This document shows positions 24,151 to 32,441 of a stretch of DNA of 46,322 nt, piece by piece. The position numbers were made by a program, and so were the translations under genes. The notes beneath the pieces were generated by a model. The model was not told where the DNA came from, ran no database searches, and saw only the letters and a list, made by a program, of their open reading frames with translations. The DNA comes from CAYMOV01 sp964392085 (lineage in GTDB: Bacteria; Oederibacteriota; Muellerivitia; Muellerivitales; Muellerivitaceae). The stretch covers positions 1 through 46,322 of the forward strand of contig CAYMOV010000014.1 in the NCBI GenBank assembly GCA_964392085.1, written 5' to 3'. The number at the start of each line of letters is the position of its first letter. Position 1 is the first letter of the stretch.

Positions 24151-25011
24151 ATGAACCAGGCATACGTGGACGGGAAGTGGGTACGGGAGGACCGGGCGGT
24201 CCTGCCCGCCTTCCATACGGGCCTTTTGTACGGGGAATCCGTTTTCGAGGCCATTCCCTTTTATTCCGGCCATCCCCTTTTTTGGCAAGACCACCTGGCC
24301 CGCTTTAAAAAGGGCTGTGCCTTCCTGGGCTGGCCCGCCCCCGCTGAACCGCTCTTGAAACGGGTGGCGGCTGAGGCCTGGCGCCGTTGGCGGGGAGGAC
24401 CCGAAGGCATCCTTCGCTTTAATTGGGTCTCGCCGGTTTCCCCGACGGAAAGCCCGGCGAAACCGGGACCGGCCCGCCCCATGCTCGTGGCGGCTTTCCG
24501 GGCCCTCCGGCATGACCCGGCCCGGGATGCGCCGGTTGATTTGAACGTGGGGGTGGCCCGGTGGCGGGTGCCGGATGGGGATGCCTATCCGGGCGCCTTC
24601 AAGACAGCCTTTTACCTGACGGTCCGCAAGGAACTGAAAGCCCACCCTCGCTGGCAGGAGATGCTCCGGCTCAACTCCCAAGGCATCGTCTTGGATGGGG
24701 CCTTTTCCTCGCCGCTGCTCCTGTCGCCGGGGGAGGTTTGGGCCCCCCCGGTTGGCCGGGGCGGGTTGGAAAGCGTGACCCGGAAAAAGGTCCTGCGGCT
24801 CTGCGCCCAGTGGGGGTGGAAAGTCCGGACGCGGGCCTGGCGTCCCACGGATTGCTTCCGGAAGGGGCGGGAACTGGTGTTTGTGGGATCGGGTTTGGCG
24901 GTGGGGCGGGTCCGCCGGTTGAACGGAAAAGCCCTTCCCGGGGAGGACCCGGGAGCCGGGAAATTGTGGGGGGCTTACCGTCGGTGGATACGACAAACCC
25001 GCGGAGGCTGA
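24151..25011 (+). CDS. pabC: Class IV aminotransferase-fold enzyme, probably aminodeoxychorismate lyase
   Basis: The fold-type IV PLP enzymes include 4-amino-4-deoxychorismate lyase (PabC), branched-chain and D-amino-acid aminotransferases. The start MNQAYVDGKWV...LPAFHTGLLYGESVFEAI is typical. The PLP Lys is likely Lys151 in YPGAFKTAFYL. The usual Glu of the vtE-x-s-N motif is replaced by Asp (IVLDGAFSS), and the Asn is absent, so activity may be altered. The ATG at 24151 follows GGAAGGGGG; the frame extends upstream only through the repeat. Its place between pabB and folD supports PabC and folate synthesis. Confidence 0.75.
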   Translation: MNQAYVDGKWVREDRAVLPAFHTGLLYGESVFEAIPFYSGHPLFWQDHLARFKKGCAFLGWPAPAEPLLKRVAAEAWRRWRGGPEGILRFNWVSPVSPTESPAKPGPARPMLVAAFRALRHDPARDAPVDLNVGVARWRVPDGDAYPGAFKTAFYLTVRKELKAHPRWQEMLRLNSQGIVLDGAFSSPLLLSPGEVWAPPVGRGGLESVTRKKVLRLCAQWGWKVRTRAWRPTDCFRKGRELVFVGSGLAVGRVRRLNGKALPGEDPGAGKLWGAYRRWIRQTRGG

Positions 25012-25022
25012 CCGGTGGAGGT

Positions 25023-25028
25023 TATAAT
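25023..25028 (+). promoter_or_regulatory. Candidate -10 box for folD
   Basis: A perfect TATAAT lies 24 bases before the folD ATG, which also has a GGAGGA ribosome site. No clear -35 box is visible. Confidence 0.35.
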
Positions 25029-25052
25029 GCCCGGACCCTTCTTGGAGGAACC

Positions 25053-25913
25053 ATGGCCCAGATAATGGATGGCAAGGTGGTGAAAGCGGCCGTTTTGGAG
25101 GCCTTGAAGGCCCAAGTAGCCCAGCTTCCGGAGGGCGGCCCCAAACCCGGGCTGGCGGTCGTTTTGGTCGGGGAAGATCCCGGCTCCAAGATCTACGTGG
25201 CCAACAAAGAGAAGGCATGCCTGGAGATCGGCTACCACTCAGTCGTCCATCGGCTTCCGGTCACGACCTCTGAGGCCGCGCTCCTCGCCCTCGTGGACGA
25301 GTTGAATGGGGACCCCAAGATCCACGGGCTCTTGGTCCAAATGCCCATCCCGAAGGGGTTGGACCCCCACAAGGTGCTCTTGGCCATCGACCCCCGTAAG
25401 GACGTGGACGGCCTGCATCCGATGAACCTCGGCCTATTGGTGGCGGGTCTGCCGGGCCTTAGGTCCTGCACCCCGGCTGGGGTCATGGCGATGCTCAAGC
25501 ATTACCAGGTGCCGGTCGCCGGGAAGAACGCCGTGGTGGTGGGCCGAAGCAACATGGTGGGGAAGCCCATGGCCCAGATGCTCCTGGCGGAAAACGCCAC
25601 AGTGACGATTTGCCACAGCCGGACGGCGGACCTTCCTGCGGAAGTCCGCCGGGCGGACATCCTGGTGGCCGCCATTGGTAAGGCCCGGTTCATCACGGCG
25701 GACATGGTGAAGCCCGGCGCGGTGGTGGTGGATGTGGGGATGAACCGGCTTCCCGACGGAAAGCTTTGCGGCGACGTGGACTTCGCCGCGGTGTCCGAGA
25801 AGGCCCGCCTCATCACCCCGGTCCCCGGGGGGGTCGGCTTGATGACCATCGCCATGCTGATGAAGAACACCTGGGAAGCCTTCCTCTCCCAGACCGGCCG
25901 GAAACCCGGGTGA
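25053..25913 (+). CDS. folD: Bifunctional methylenetetrahydrofolate dehydrogenase/cyclohydrolase FolD
   Basis: FolD interconverts 5,10-methylene-, methenyl- and 10-formyl-tetrahydrofolate with NADP in the cytoplasm. The sequence has VLVGEDPGSKIYVANKEKA (catalytic Tyr and Lys), GLLVQMPIPKGLD, DPRKDVDGLHPMN, the Rossmann segment VVVGRSNMVGKPMAQMLL, CHSRTADL, and the terminal PVPGGVGLMTIAMLM. It is 286 residues, the normal size. The ATG at 25053 follows GGAGGA; the same frame is open far upstream but that part overlaps pabC and is not coding here. Its stop overlaps the coaE GTG start. Confidence 0.95.
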   Translation: MAQIMDGKVVKAAVLEALKAQVAQLPEGGPKPGLAVVLVGEDPGSKIYVANKEKACLEIGYHSVVHRLPVTTSEAALLALVDELNGDPKIHGLLVQMPIPKGLDPHKVLLAIDPRKDVDGLHPMNLGLLVAGLPGLRSCTPAGVMAMLKHYQVPVAGKNAVVVGRSNMVGKPMAQMLLAENATVTICHSRTADLPAEVRRADILVAAIGKARFITADMVKPGAVVVDVGMNRLPDGKLCGDVDFAAVSEKARLITPVPGGVGLMTIAMLMKNTWEAFLSQTGRKPG

Positions 25914-26515
25914 TCCGCGTCGGCTTGACCGGCGGGATCGGGGCGGGCAAGAGCCAAGTCCTTTCCCTCCTCCGCCGACAGGGGGTACCCACCCTTTCGA
26001 CGGACGACCTGGCCCACCAATGCCTGGCGCGGCGGGACGTTCGACGGATCCTGGCGCGGAGGTTCGGCCCCCAAGTCCTGGACGGCCGGGGAAACCTGGA
26101 CCGGTCCCGCCTGGCGGACCGCGCCTTCTCTTCGCCCCGCGACCTTCGATTCCTGGAAGGGGTCCTGCATCCGAGGATCCGCCGTGAAGTGGAACGCTGG
26201 GAAACGGCCCAGGGACGGAAAGCCCGGGCGCCCCGGTTGACCGTCGTGGAGGTGCCGCTCCTGTTTGAAAAGGGGTGGGATGTTTTTTTCGACGGGGTCC
26301 TCTGTGTCTCGACTCCCCCCTCGATCCGAAAACAACGGTTGGCCGTCCGGGGTTGGGATCGGGCGGAGATCCGCCGCCGTGAGGGGGGCCAGTGGCCCCC
26401 GGCCCGAAAGGACCGGTGGGCGGATTGGGTCTTGTTGAACGACGGATCCGTGGACCGGTTGGCCGGCAGGGTCCGGGCTTGGCGTCTCGCCTGTAGCGGC
26501 AAAGGAACCCGATGA
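25910..26515 (+). CDS. coaE: Dephospho-CoA kinase CoaE
   Basis: CoaE phosphorylates the ribose 3'-hydroxyl of dephospho-CoA, the last step of coenzyme A synthesis. The P-loop is LTGGIGAGKS at the N-terminus, followed by the LSTDDLAHQ adenylate-kinase-like Asp motif, LEGVLHPRIR, and VEVPLLFEKGWD. At 201 residues it is the usual size. The GTG start overlaps the folD TGA (GTGA), and its own stop overlaps the next ATG, so it is translationally coupled on both sides. Confidence 0.92.
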   Translation: MIRVGLTGGIGAGKSQVLSLLRRQGVPTLSTDDLAHQCLARRDVRRILARRFGPQVLDGRGNLDRSRLADRAFSSPRDLRFLEGVLHPRIRREVERWETAQGRKARAPRLTVVEVPLLFEKGWDVFFDGVLCVSTPPSIRKQRLAVRGWDRAEIRRREGGQWPPARKDRWADWVLLNDGSVDRLAGRVRAWRLACSGKGTR

Positions 26516-27990
26516 AAAGGCTGGGGGAAGCGCTCGAACTGACAAAATGGTCCACCGGCCGCCGGTGGGCCGCCTCGATTATTTATTTCCTCCTGGGGAT
26601 CCTCCTGGCCGCCCAGGCCACCTTCCAGGAAACCGGCTCAGCCTCCGCCATGATCCTGTTCCTCCCGGTGTTGGCCCTACTGACCGCCTGGATCGAGTGG
26701 GAAGCCACGATGGTCTTCGGGATGGTGGCCCTGGTCTTCGGGATGGTGGCCCTGGCCCCCTTTACGCCCATCCCGACCGGTTGGTTCGTCTTGACCCTCG
26801 TCCTGATCGCCTTGATCGGGGCATTCGTGATCCGGGACGCCCGGACGGGCGAGGAACTGGTGGTGAGGGCCCGGTCGGGGATGGAGGAAGCCGAGGTCTC
26901 GGTCAACGCCCTCCGGGCCGAAGTGGAGAAGGTGCGGGCGGGTTACGGGGTGGACCAGTTTAAGATCCAACGTTATCGGGCCCTGAACGAACTGGCCCGG
27001 AACCTGGCCATGGTCTATAAGACCCAGGACGTCGTGGTACTGCTCATTGAGACCATCTCGAAGACCTTCATGGCACCCGGCGCGGTATACACCCTCCTCC
27101 TCTTCGATTCCAACCACGGTAAGGCACTCCACGCGGTGCGCTACAGCATGGACACCGACATGGAAACCCGCCTGAACCGGTCCCGTCTCGACCCCGAGGA
27201 ACCCTACAACGCCTGGGTGGCGGCCAACGCCCGGGCGCTTTTCTCCAACGATACCCACAAGGACTTCCGGTTCGAGAACTACGCCCCCGAGTCCGGCCCC
27301 CGGAGCCTGATCGCGACACCCCTGTTGGCGGGGCAGGAACTGGTGGGCCTTCTCCGGATCGAAAGCCCCCAACCCGACGCCTTCCGCCAGGACGACGCCC
27401 GGCTGCTCTCGAACTTCGCGGACCTGGGCACCGTGGCGCTGGAACAGGCGGGCCTTTACCGCCAGACCGTTGAAATGGCCATCACCGACGGGCTGACGGG
27501 GCTTTACGTCCAGCGCTATTACAAGGAGCGCGTCCGTGATGAGTACCTCCGCGCGAAGGAATATAAACTTCCCCTCTGCGTCATGATGATGGACGTCGAC
27601 AACTTCAAGTCCTACAACGACACCTACGGCCATTTGGTGGGGGACAAGGTCCTGCGGGCCATCGCCAAGGTCCTGAAGGACACGGTCCGTACGGTGGACT
27701 TGGTGGCCCGCTACGGCGGGGAGGAATTCTCGGTGCTGCTTCCGAAGACCGGGTGGGACGGGTCCCAAATCGTGGCGGAACGCATCCGTCGGAGCGTGGA
27801 GAAGCTGGAGATCCCCGTGGTGGACCAGATGACGGGGGTCACGGTCTCCATCGGGGTGGCTGAGTTCAACCCCGACTGGGCCGACGCCGATGAGTTCATC
27901 CGCCGGGCCGACCAGGCGCTTTACCGCGCCAAGGCCGAGGGGAAGAACCGCGTGTGCCGCGCGGAATCCGACGCCGGGGAGACCCCATGA
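26512..27990 (+). CDS. Membrane GAF-GGDEF diguanylate cyclase with inhibitory site
   Basis: The protein would make cyclic di-GMP from GTP in response to a membrane or ligand signal. Residues 20-110 hold three to four membrane helices, 150-315 a GAF-like domain, and 325-492 a GGDEF domain. The active-site motif is GGEEF at about 402-406, the metal/substrate block is MMMDVDNFKSYNDTYGH, and RTVD, five residues before GGEEF, is a typical RxxD inhibitory site. A perfect 21-base tandem repeat inside a membrane helix duplicates VFGMVAL. The ATG overlaps the coaE stop; the stop overlaps the next cyclase. Confidence 0.9.
   Translation: MKRLGEALELTKWSTGRRWAASIIYFLLGILLAAQATFQETGSASAMILFLPVLALLTAWIEWEATMVFGMVALVFGMVALAPFTPIPTGWFVLTLVLIALIGAFVIRDARTGEELVVRARSGMEEAEVSVNALRAEVEKVRAGYGVDQFKIQRYRALNELARNLAMVYKTQDVVVLLIETISKTFMAPGAVYTLLLFDSNHGKALHAVRYSMDTDMETRLNRSRLDPEEPYNAWVAANARALFSNDTHKDFRFENYAPESGPRSLIATPLLAGQELVGLLRIESPQPDAFRQDDARLLSNFADLGTVALEQAGLYRQTVEMAITDGLTGLYVQRYYKERVRDEYLRAKEYKLPLCVMMMDVDNFKSYNDTYGHLVGDKVLRAIAKVLKDTVRTVDLVARYGGEEFSVLLPKTGWDGSQIVAERIRRSVEKLEIPVVDQMTGVTVSIGVAEFNPDWADADEFIRRADQALYRAKAEGKNRVCRAESDAGETP
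26713..26754 (+). repeat. Perfect 21-base in-frame tandem duplication
   Basis: The units 26713-26733 and 26734-26754 are identical and each encodes VFGMVAL in a membrane helix of the first cyclase. Confidence 0.9.
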
Positions 27991-29429
27991 GTTTCCTCGC
28001 GCTTCCCTGGACGGGCGCCGTCTTGGCCCTCCTGGTCCTTGGCCTGGAGGGGACCTTCGGCTTCCATGGGTTCGTCGTCCAACTGGGTCTCTTGGGGATT
28101 TATCCTTACGCGAAACGCCGTCCCCGCGCGGCCTGGACCGCCGTCTGGACCCTCACGGCCGGGATCGCCGCCCTGAAGTGGGGCAAGGACGCATTCCCGG
28201 AACTGGCGGGTTGGCCGGAGATCTTGGCGGCCTTGTCCCTGGTCTGGCTGGCCCAAGTGCTGGATAAACGGACGGAACGCCAGGTGGCGCATTTCACCGG
28301 GCTGCAGGCCGACCGTCGGGCGGAGCGGGCGGCCCTGGAAAGGAGCCTCCAGGAGAATAAGCGCGAGATCAGCGCCTCCTCCCAACAGCTCCGCTCGGTG
28401 GAACACTTGTTCGACGTCATGCGGGAGGCTGGCACCACCCTGAACGTCCAGGAAATGCTGGGACTGGCCCAGGAATTCACCGACCGGATGTTCCGGTTCC
28501 GGCATTTCGTCCTGGGACTGACGTCATCGGACAGCCGCCGGTACGAGGTGCGGGCCGCGTCGGGCTGCGACGAGACCATGCTCCGGGCGGCGTCCCTGGA
28601 CCGGAAGGCCCCCACCCTGGTGGCCCTCCTGGGAGCCGAAGGAAAGCCGCTGTACGTGCCGGACACAGGCGCCGATCCCCGGTGGGTCCGTCCCGCGGAA
28701 CTCTCCATCAAGTCATTCCTGTTCGTGCCCTTCATGGTTCGGGATGAGACGATCGGTTTCCTTTGCGCCTTCTCGCGCCAAGACGCCCTCTTGGACGAGG
28801 ACCGTTTCCAGAACCTCCTGGTGTTCTGCAACCAGATCGCAATCGGCCTCCAGAAGGCGCTCCTTTACGAGAAGGTGCAGCGACTTTCCATCACCGACGG
28901 GTTGACCAAGCTCTACTCCTACCGGTATTTCCGGCAGAGGCTGGATGAGGAACTGGTCCTGGCCCAACGGTACGACTCCCGTTTGTCCATGCTGATCCTG
29001 GACATCGACCACTTCAAGAAATACAACGACACCTACGGGCACTTGGCGGGGGACCAGGTCCTCCAGGAGGTGGGGCGGTTGCTCCGGGAGAACTCGGAAG
29101 CGTCGCACCTGGTGGCCCGTTACGGGGGCGAGGAGATGGTGGTGATCGCCCCCGAGACGGATCGGGAACGGGCGAGGCTCCTGGCGGAGAAGCTCAGGAC
29201 CGCCGTCGAAACCGCGGTCTTCGACGTGGGAACCGACTCGACCCGGGTCTCGGTGTCCATCGGGGTGGCGGTCTATCCCGAGGACGCGACGACGAGCCTG
29301 GACCTCGTGGCGAGGGCCGATAAGGCCCTCTATGGGGCCAAGAGCGGGGGAAGGAACCGGGTGGTGGTCTATACCAAGGCCCTTGAGACCCATGAAAAAA
29401 CCATTGACACCCCCCGGGGGGAAGGCTAG
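27987..29429 (+). CDS. Second membrane GAF-GGDEF diguanylate cyclase, no inhibitory site
   Basis: This 480-residue protein repeats the layout of its upstream neighbour: two to four membrane helices (about residues 5-95), a coiled linker, a GAF-like domain at about 145-310, and a GGDEF domain at about 315-475. LILDIDHFKKYNDTYGHLAGD is canonical, but the active motif is GGEEM and the RxxD inhibitory site is missing (EASH stands there). It may therefore escape product inhibition. The ATG at 27987 overlaps the previous stop (ATGA). The pair probably arose by duplication or serves as a matched sensor set. Confidence 0.88.
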   Translation: MSFLALPWTGAVLALLVLGLEGTFGFHGFVVQLGLLGIYPYAKRRPRAAWTAVWTLTAGIAALKWGKDAFPELAGWPEILAALSLVWLAQVLDKRTERQVAHFTGLQADRRAERAALERSLQENKREISASSQQLRSVEHLFDVMREAGTTLNVQEMLGLAQEFTDRMFRFRHFVLGLTSSDSRRYEVRAASGCDETMLRAASLDRKAPTLVALLGAEGKPLYVPDTGADPRWVRPAELSIKSFLFVPFMVRDETIGFLCAFSRQDALLDEDRFQNLLVFCNQIAIGLQKALLYEKVQRLSITDGLTKLYSYRYFRQRLDEELVLAQRYDSRLSMLILDIDHFKKYNDTYGHLAGDQVLQEVGRLLRENSEASHLVARYGGEEMVVIAPETDRERARLLAEKLRTAVETAVFDVGTDSTRVSVSIGVAVYPEDATTSLDLVARADKALYGAKSGGRNRVVVYTKALETHEKTIDTPRGEG

Positions 29430-29688
29430 GATTCCTCAGTCGCCCCGTCCGGGACGACATTCGAAGGCTTCCGGTTTCACCTCCCGCTGTTCCCGAGTGA
29501 TTCCATAGCAACCAGCACCTTTTTGAAACCCTCGATTTAATTCCATCCCGAGTAAAACCTTGAGACCCAATCGACCGAATCACCCGCCTCCGAGGGGCCC
29601 CCGCAGGCCCCTCCCCCAGCCCGACGTCGCCTATGACCCCCCGATGCCAGAAGCAATCCCGGGGGGCGATTCGGAAAGGACGGTCACC
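29430..29688 (+). other. rho leader with two GC-rich hairpins
   Basis: GAGGGGCC (29592-29599) pairs with GGCCCCTC (29606-29613), and CCCCCC (29637-29642) with GGGGGG (29661-29666). Rho is often autoregulated through its leader, but I see no clear attenuator. If rho began at the in-frame TTG at 29560, these would be coding. Confidence 0.4.
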
Positions 29689-30954
29689 ATGGATATCGGG
29701 GATTTAAAGAAGAAAAGCATCACCGAGCTGTCCGAAATGGCCCTGGGCCTCAATTTGGAGAATGTGGCGGCCCTGAAGAAACAGGACGTCATCTTCAAGA
29801 TCCTGGAGGCCCAAACCCAGCGCAACGGCGTCATCAACGCCGAGGGCGTCCTCGAGATCCTGCCCGACGGCTTCGGGTTCCTGCGGTCGGCCAACTACAA
29901 CTACCTCCCGGGCCCCGACGACATCTACGTCTCCCCCTCCCAGATCCGGCGCTTCAACCTGAGGACCGGCGATACGGTCACCGGCCAGGTGCGGCCCCCC
30001 AAGGAAGGCGAGCGGTATTTCGCGCTCCTGAAGGTCGACACCATCAACTTTGATCCCCCCGAGGCCGTGAAGACCAAGGTGTTGTTCGACAACCTGACCC
30101 CGGTCTATCCCACCAAGCGCATCTGGATGGAGACGGTCCCCGAGGAGATGTCGACCCGGGTGCTGGACCTGTTGGTGCCGTTGGGCAAGGGACAGCGCGG
30201 CCTGATCGTGGCCCCTCCCCGCACCGGTAAGACCATCCTGCTCCAGAAGATCGCCAACGCCATCACCAAGAACCACCCCGAGGTCTACCTCATCGTCCTG
30301 TTGATCGATGAGCGGCCCGAGGAAGTCACCGACATGCAGCGGTCGGTCAAGGGCGAGGTCGTTTCCTCGACCTTCGACGAGCCCGCCGAGCGGCACGTCC
30401 AGGTGGCCGAGATCATCATCGAGAAGGCCAAGCGCCTGGCCGAACACAAGAAGGACGTGGTGATCCTGCTGGACTCGATCACCCGCCTGGGCCGCGCCTA
30501 CAACACCATCGTCCCGTCCTCCGGCAAGGTCCTGTCCGGCGGCGTGGACTCCAACGCCCTGCAGCGCCCCAAGCGGTTCTTCGGGGCCGCCCGGGACATC
30601 GAGGAGGGCGGCAGCCTGACCATCATCGCCACGGCCCTGATCGACACCGGCAGCCGGATGGATGAGGTGATCTTCGAGGAGTTCAAGGGCACCGGCAACA
30701 TGGAAATCATCCTCGACCGCAAGCTGGCCGAGCGCCGGATCTTCCCGGCCATCGACATCACCCGGTCCGGGACGCGCCGCGAGGAACTGCTCCTGTCCGA
30801 GAGCGAGCTCAACAAGATCTGGGTCCTCCGCAAGATCCTGAACCCCAACAACCCGGCGGAGGCCATGGAGTTCCTCCTGGACAAGATGCGGCGCGCGAAG
30901 ACCAACAAGATCTTCCTGGACGCGATGCGGGGAACCGCGACGAACGACGACTGA
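29689..30954 (+). CDS. rho: Transcription termination factor Rho
   Basis: Rho is the hexameric RNA-dependent ATPase that ends transcription at unstructured C-rich sites. From this ATG the N-terminus reads MDIGDLKKKSITELSEMA, matching the usual Rho_N start, then the cold-shock RNA-binding domain (GVLEILPDGFGFLRS). Next come Walker A (APPRTGKTILLQ), Walker B (DVVILLDSITRLGRAYN), and the C-terminal DTGSRMDEVIFEEFKGTGN block with RRIFPAIDI. Length is 421 residues, the normal size. A 43-residue upstream extension to TTG 29560 is possible but is Pro-rich and atypical. A GGAAAGGA site favours 29689. Confidence 0.95.
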   Translation: MDIGDLKKKSITELSEMALGLNLENVAALKKQDVIFKILEAQTQRNGVINAEGVLEILPDGFGFLRSANYNYLPGPDDIYVSPSQIRRFNLRTGDTVTGQVRPPKEGERYFALLKVDTINFDPPEAVKTKVLFDNLTPVYPTKRIWMETVPEEMSTRVLDLLVPLGKGQRGLIVAPPRTGKTILLQKIANAITKNHPEVYLIVLLIDERPEEVTDMQRSVKGEVVSSTFDEPAERHVQVAEIIIEKAKRLAEHKKDVVILLDSITRLGRAYNTIVPSSGKVLSGGVDSNALQRPKRFFGAARDIEEGGSLTIIATALIDTGSRMDEVIFEEFKGTGNMEIILDRKLAERRIFPAIDITRSGTRREELLLSESELNKIWVLRKILNPNNPAEAMEFLLDKMRRAKTNKIFLDAMRGTATNDD

Positions 30955-30970
30955 CCGGCCGGGAAGTCCC

Positions 30971-31879
30971 ATGCACCCCGCTCGTCGGTATTTTTTGCCC
31001 TTGGCCGTCGTGTTGGCCTTGGCCTGGGGGGCGCTGGCGGTTTGGTTTTTCGCTCCCCAATGGTTGACCTTCAGCCCCGTAACGGCTTCCGGCTCCCCGG
31101 AGGATGTTTCGGGGCTTTTTCATATCCCCGGCGTCCAAGTCCGTCTCCTGAAGGCGCCCCTGGGAACCACCTACGCTACCTTGGGGCGCGGGGCTTCCCT
31201 TTCCGAGAACTGCCTCCGGTCCCTGAACCAAGCCAACGATGGGTCCGAACCGGAACCGGGTGGGGAAGTTTTGATCCCCACCCGGGAAGGCCTTTACCAC
31301 TGGGTGCTCTCGGGCCAGGGCCTGGACGACATCGCCAAGGCTTACGGGGTGCCCCTCCAGGACCTGATGGCCGCCAACCTCAAGGCCAATGATTCGGAGC
31401 TCAAGGCCGGGGAGGTGCTTTACTTGCCCCGCGGAAATTTCCTGCAGCGGACGGACCCCCGGTGGATAGCCCTGGCCGGCCTGGGGTCCAAACAGGGGTT
31501 CGAAAAGCCCACCACGGGCCGTTTCGCCGATGGGTTCGGCTGGCGGGTCCATCCCCTGACGGGGAAACGCAATTTCCATGCGGGCCTCGACCTGGCCCCA
31601 GGTTTTGGCCACAAGGTGTACGCGACCCAGTCCGGGCGGGTGGCTTTTTCGGGGATCCGGGCAGGTTACGGCCGCCTGATCATCCTGGACCACGGCGGGG
31701 GTCTGTCCAGTTGGTATGGGCATTTGTCCGAAAGCCGGGTCGTGCCACAGCAACAGGTGCTTCGTGGCGACTGGATCGGGCGGGTGGGGGCCACGGGCAT
31801 GGTGACGGGGCCCCACCTCCATTTCGAGATCCGCAAGGACGGAAAACCCCAAAATCCCTTGTTGTACCTCGAAAAGTGA
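30971..31879 (+). CDS. LysM-M23 peptidoglycan endopeptidase
   Basis: The protein is probably a periplasmic or anchored peptidoglycan hydrolase. A signal anchor covers residues 7-30. A LysM domain lies at about 105-155 (VLSGQGLDDIAKAYGVP). The M23 domain at about 190-302 has every zinc and catalytic element: His203 and Asp207 (HAGLD), the WYGHL His, and His282 and His284 in PHLHFE. That contrasts with the inactive EnvC homologue at 2695. It begins 17 bases after rho. The closest paralogues are MepM or NlpD-like proteins; with an intact site, the enzyme role is preferred. Confidence 0.9.
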   Translation: MHPARRYFLPLAVVLALAWGALAVWFFAPQWLTFSPVTASGSPEDVSGLFHIPGVQVRLLKAPLGTTYATLGRGASLSENCLRSLNQANDGSEPEPGGEVLIPTREGLYHWVLSGQGLDDIAKAYGVPLQDLMAANLKANDSELKAGEVLYLPRGNFLQRTDPRWIALAGLGSKQGFEKPTTGRFADGFGWRVHPLTGKRNFHAGLDLAPGFGHKVYATQSGRVAFSGIRAGYGRLIILDHGGGLSSWYGHLSESRVVPQQQVLRGDWIGRVGATGMVTGPHLHFEIRKDGKPQNPLLYLEK

Positions 31880-31888
31880 ACCCCCCAC

Positions 31889-31930
31889 CCCTGGGGGCCC
31901 CCAGGGTTCCGGTTGCTTTTTGCGATTTTT
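31889..31930 (+). terminator. Possible terminator after the M23 gene
   Basis: CCCTGGG (31889-31895) pairs with CCCAGGG (31900-31906). T-rich runs follow at 31917-31921 and 31926-31931, some distance from the stem. Confidence 0.4.
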
Positions 31931-31940
31931 TCCCTAAACT
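31913..31940 (+). promoter_or_regulatory. Weak candidate promoter for rpmE
   Basis: TTGCTT (31913-31918), 16 bases, TAAACT (31935-31940). Both boxes are imperfect; the location about 58 bases before rpmE is suitable. Confidence 0.35.
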
Positions 31941-31997
31941 ACGTCCCCTGTCCGGCGCCCCCGAGGGCCCCGGACCAACTCAAGGAGCCTGGAAGAC

Positions 31998-32354
31998 ATG
32001 AGAGCCACGATCCATCCCAAGTACCTCAAGACCCGCGTCACCTGCGTGTGCGGAAACATCATCGAGACCTTCTCCACGAAGGGCGACTTCAACGTGGAAG
32101 TCTGCTCCAACTGCCACCCCTTCTTCACCGGTAAGGTGAAGCTGTTGGACGTGGCGGGACGCGTCGAGAAATTCCAGAAGCGGGAAGCCACCGCGGTCCT
32201 GGTGCAGTCAGAGGTCAAGGCCAGGGAAGACGCCCGGTCCATCGCCGAGGCCGCCAAGAAGGCCAAGCGCAAGGCCGCCGCCAAGGCCGCCGCGGGCGTG
32301 GCCGAGGTCCCCAAGACCGAGGCCCCGAAGCCGGAGACCGCGTCGCAGAACTAG
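31998..32354 (+). CDS. rpmE: 50S ribosomal protein L31 with long C-terminal tail
   Basis: L31 links the two ribosomal subunits. The N-terminal 70 residues match the zinc-containing form: IHPKYL, then Cys16, Cys18, Cys36 and Cys39 (TCVCGN and VCSNCHPFFTG), ending near GRVEKFQKR. Typical L31 stops at about 70 residues, but here an extra 48 residues rich in Ala, Lys and Glu follow (ARSIAEAAKKAKRKAAAKAA). This tail is disordered-looking and could bind rRNA. AAGGAG precedes the ATG. A strong terminator follows. rpmE between rho and prfA is a common arrangement. Confidence 0.92.
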   Translation: MRATIHPKYLKTRVTCVCGNIIETFSTKGDFNVEVCSNCHPFFTGKVKLLDVAGRVEKFQKREATAVLVQSEVKAREDARSIAEAAKKAKRKAAAKAAAGVAEVPKTEAPKPETASQN

Positions 32355-32377
32355 CCTTCCCCTTCCGAGCTTTTTCG

Positions 32378-32417
32378 ACCCGGGTGCGGCGCAAGCCGCA
32401 TCCGGGTTTTGCTTTTT
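32378..32417 (+). terminator. Intrinsic terminator after rpmE
   Basis: ACCCGGGTGCGGC (32378-32390) pairs with GCCGCATCCGGGT (32395-32407), with one G-T wobble, around a GCAA tetraloop. TTTTGCTTTTT follows. Confidence 0.88.
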
Positions 32418-32441
32418 GGGGTGTTTTGAAACGCCGAGGCT

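Noticed and set aside
29560..29688. TTG start giving Rho a 43-residue extension
   Set aside because: The extension is Pro-rich and encoded by leader hairpins; the ATG at 29689 gives the standard N-terminus.
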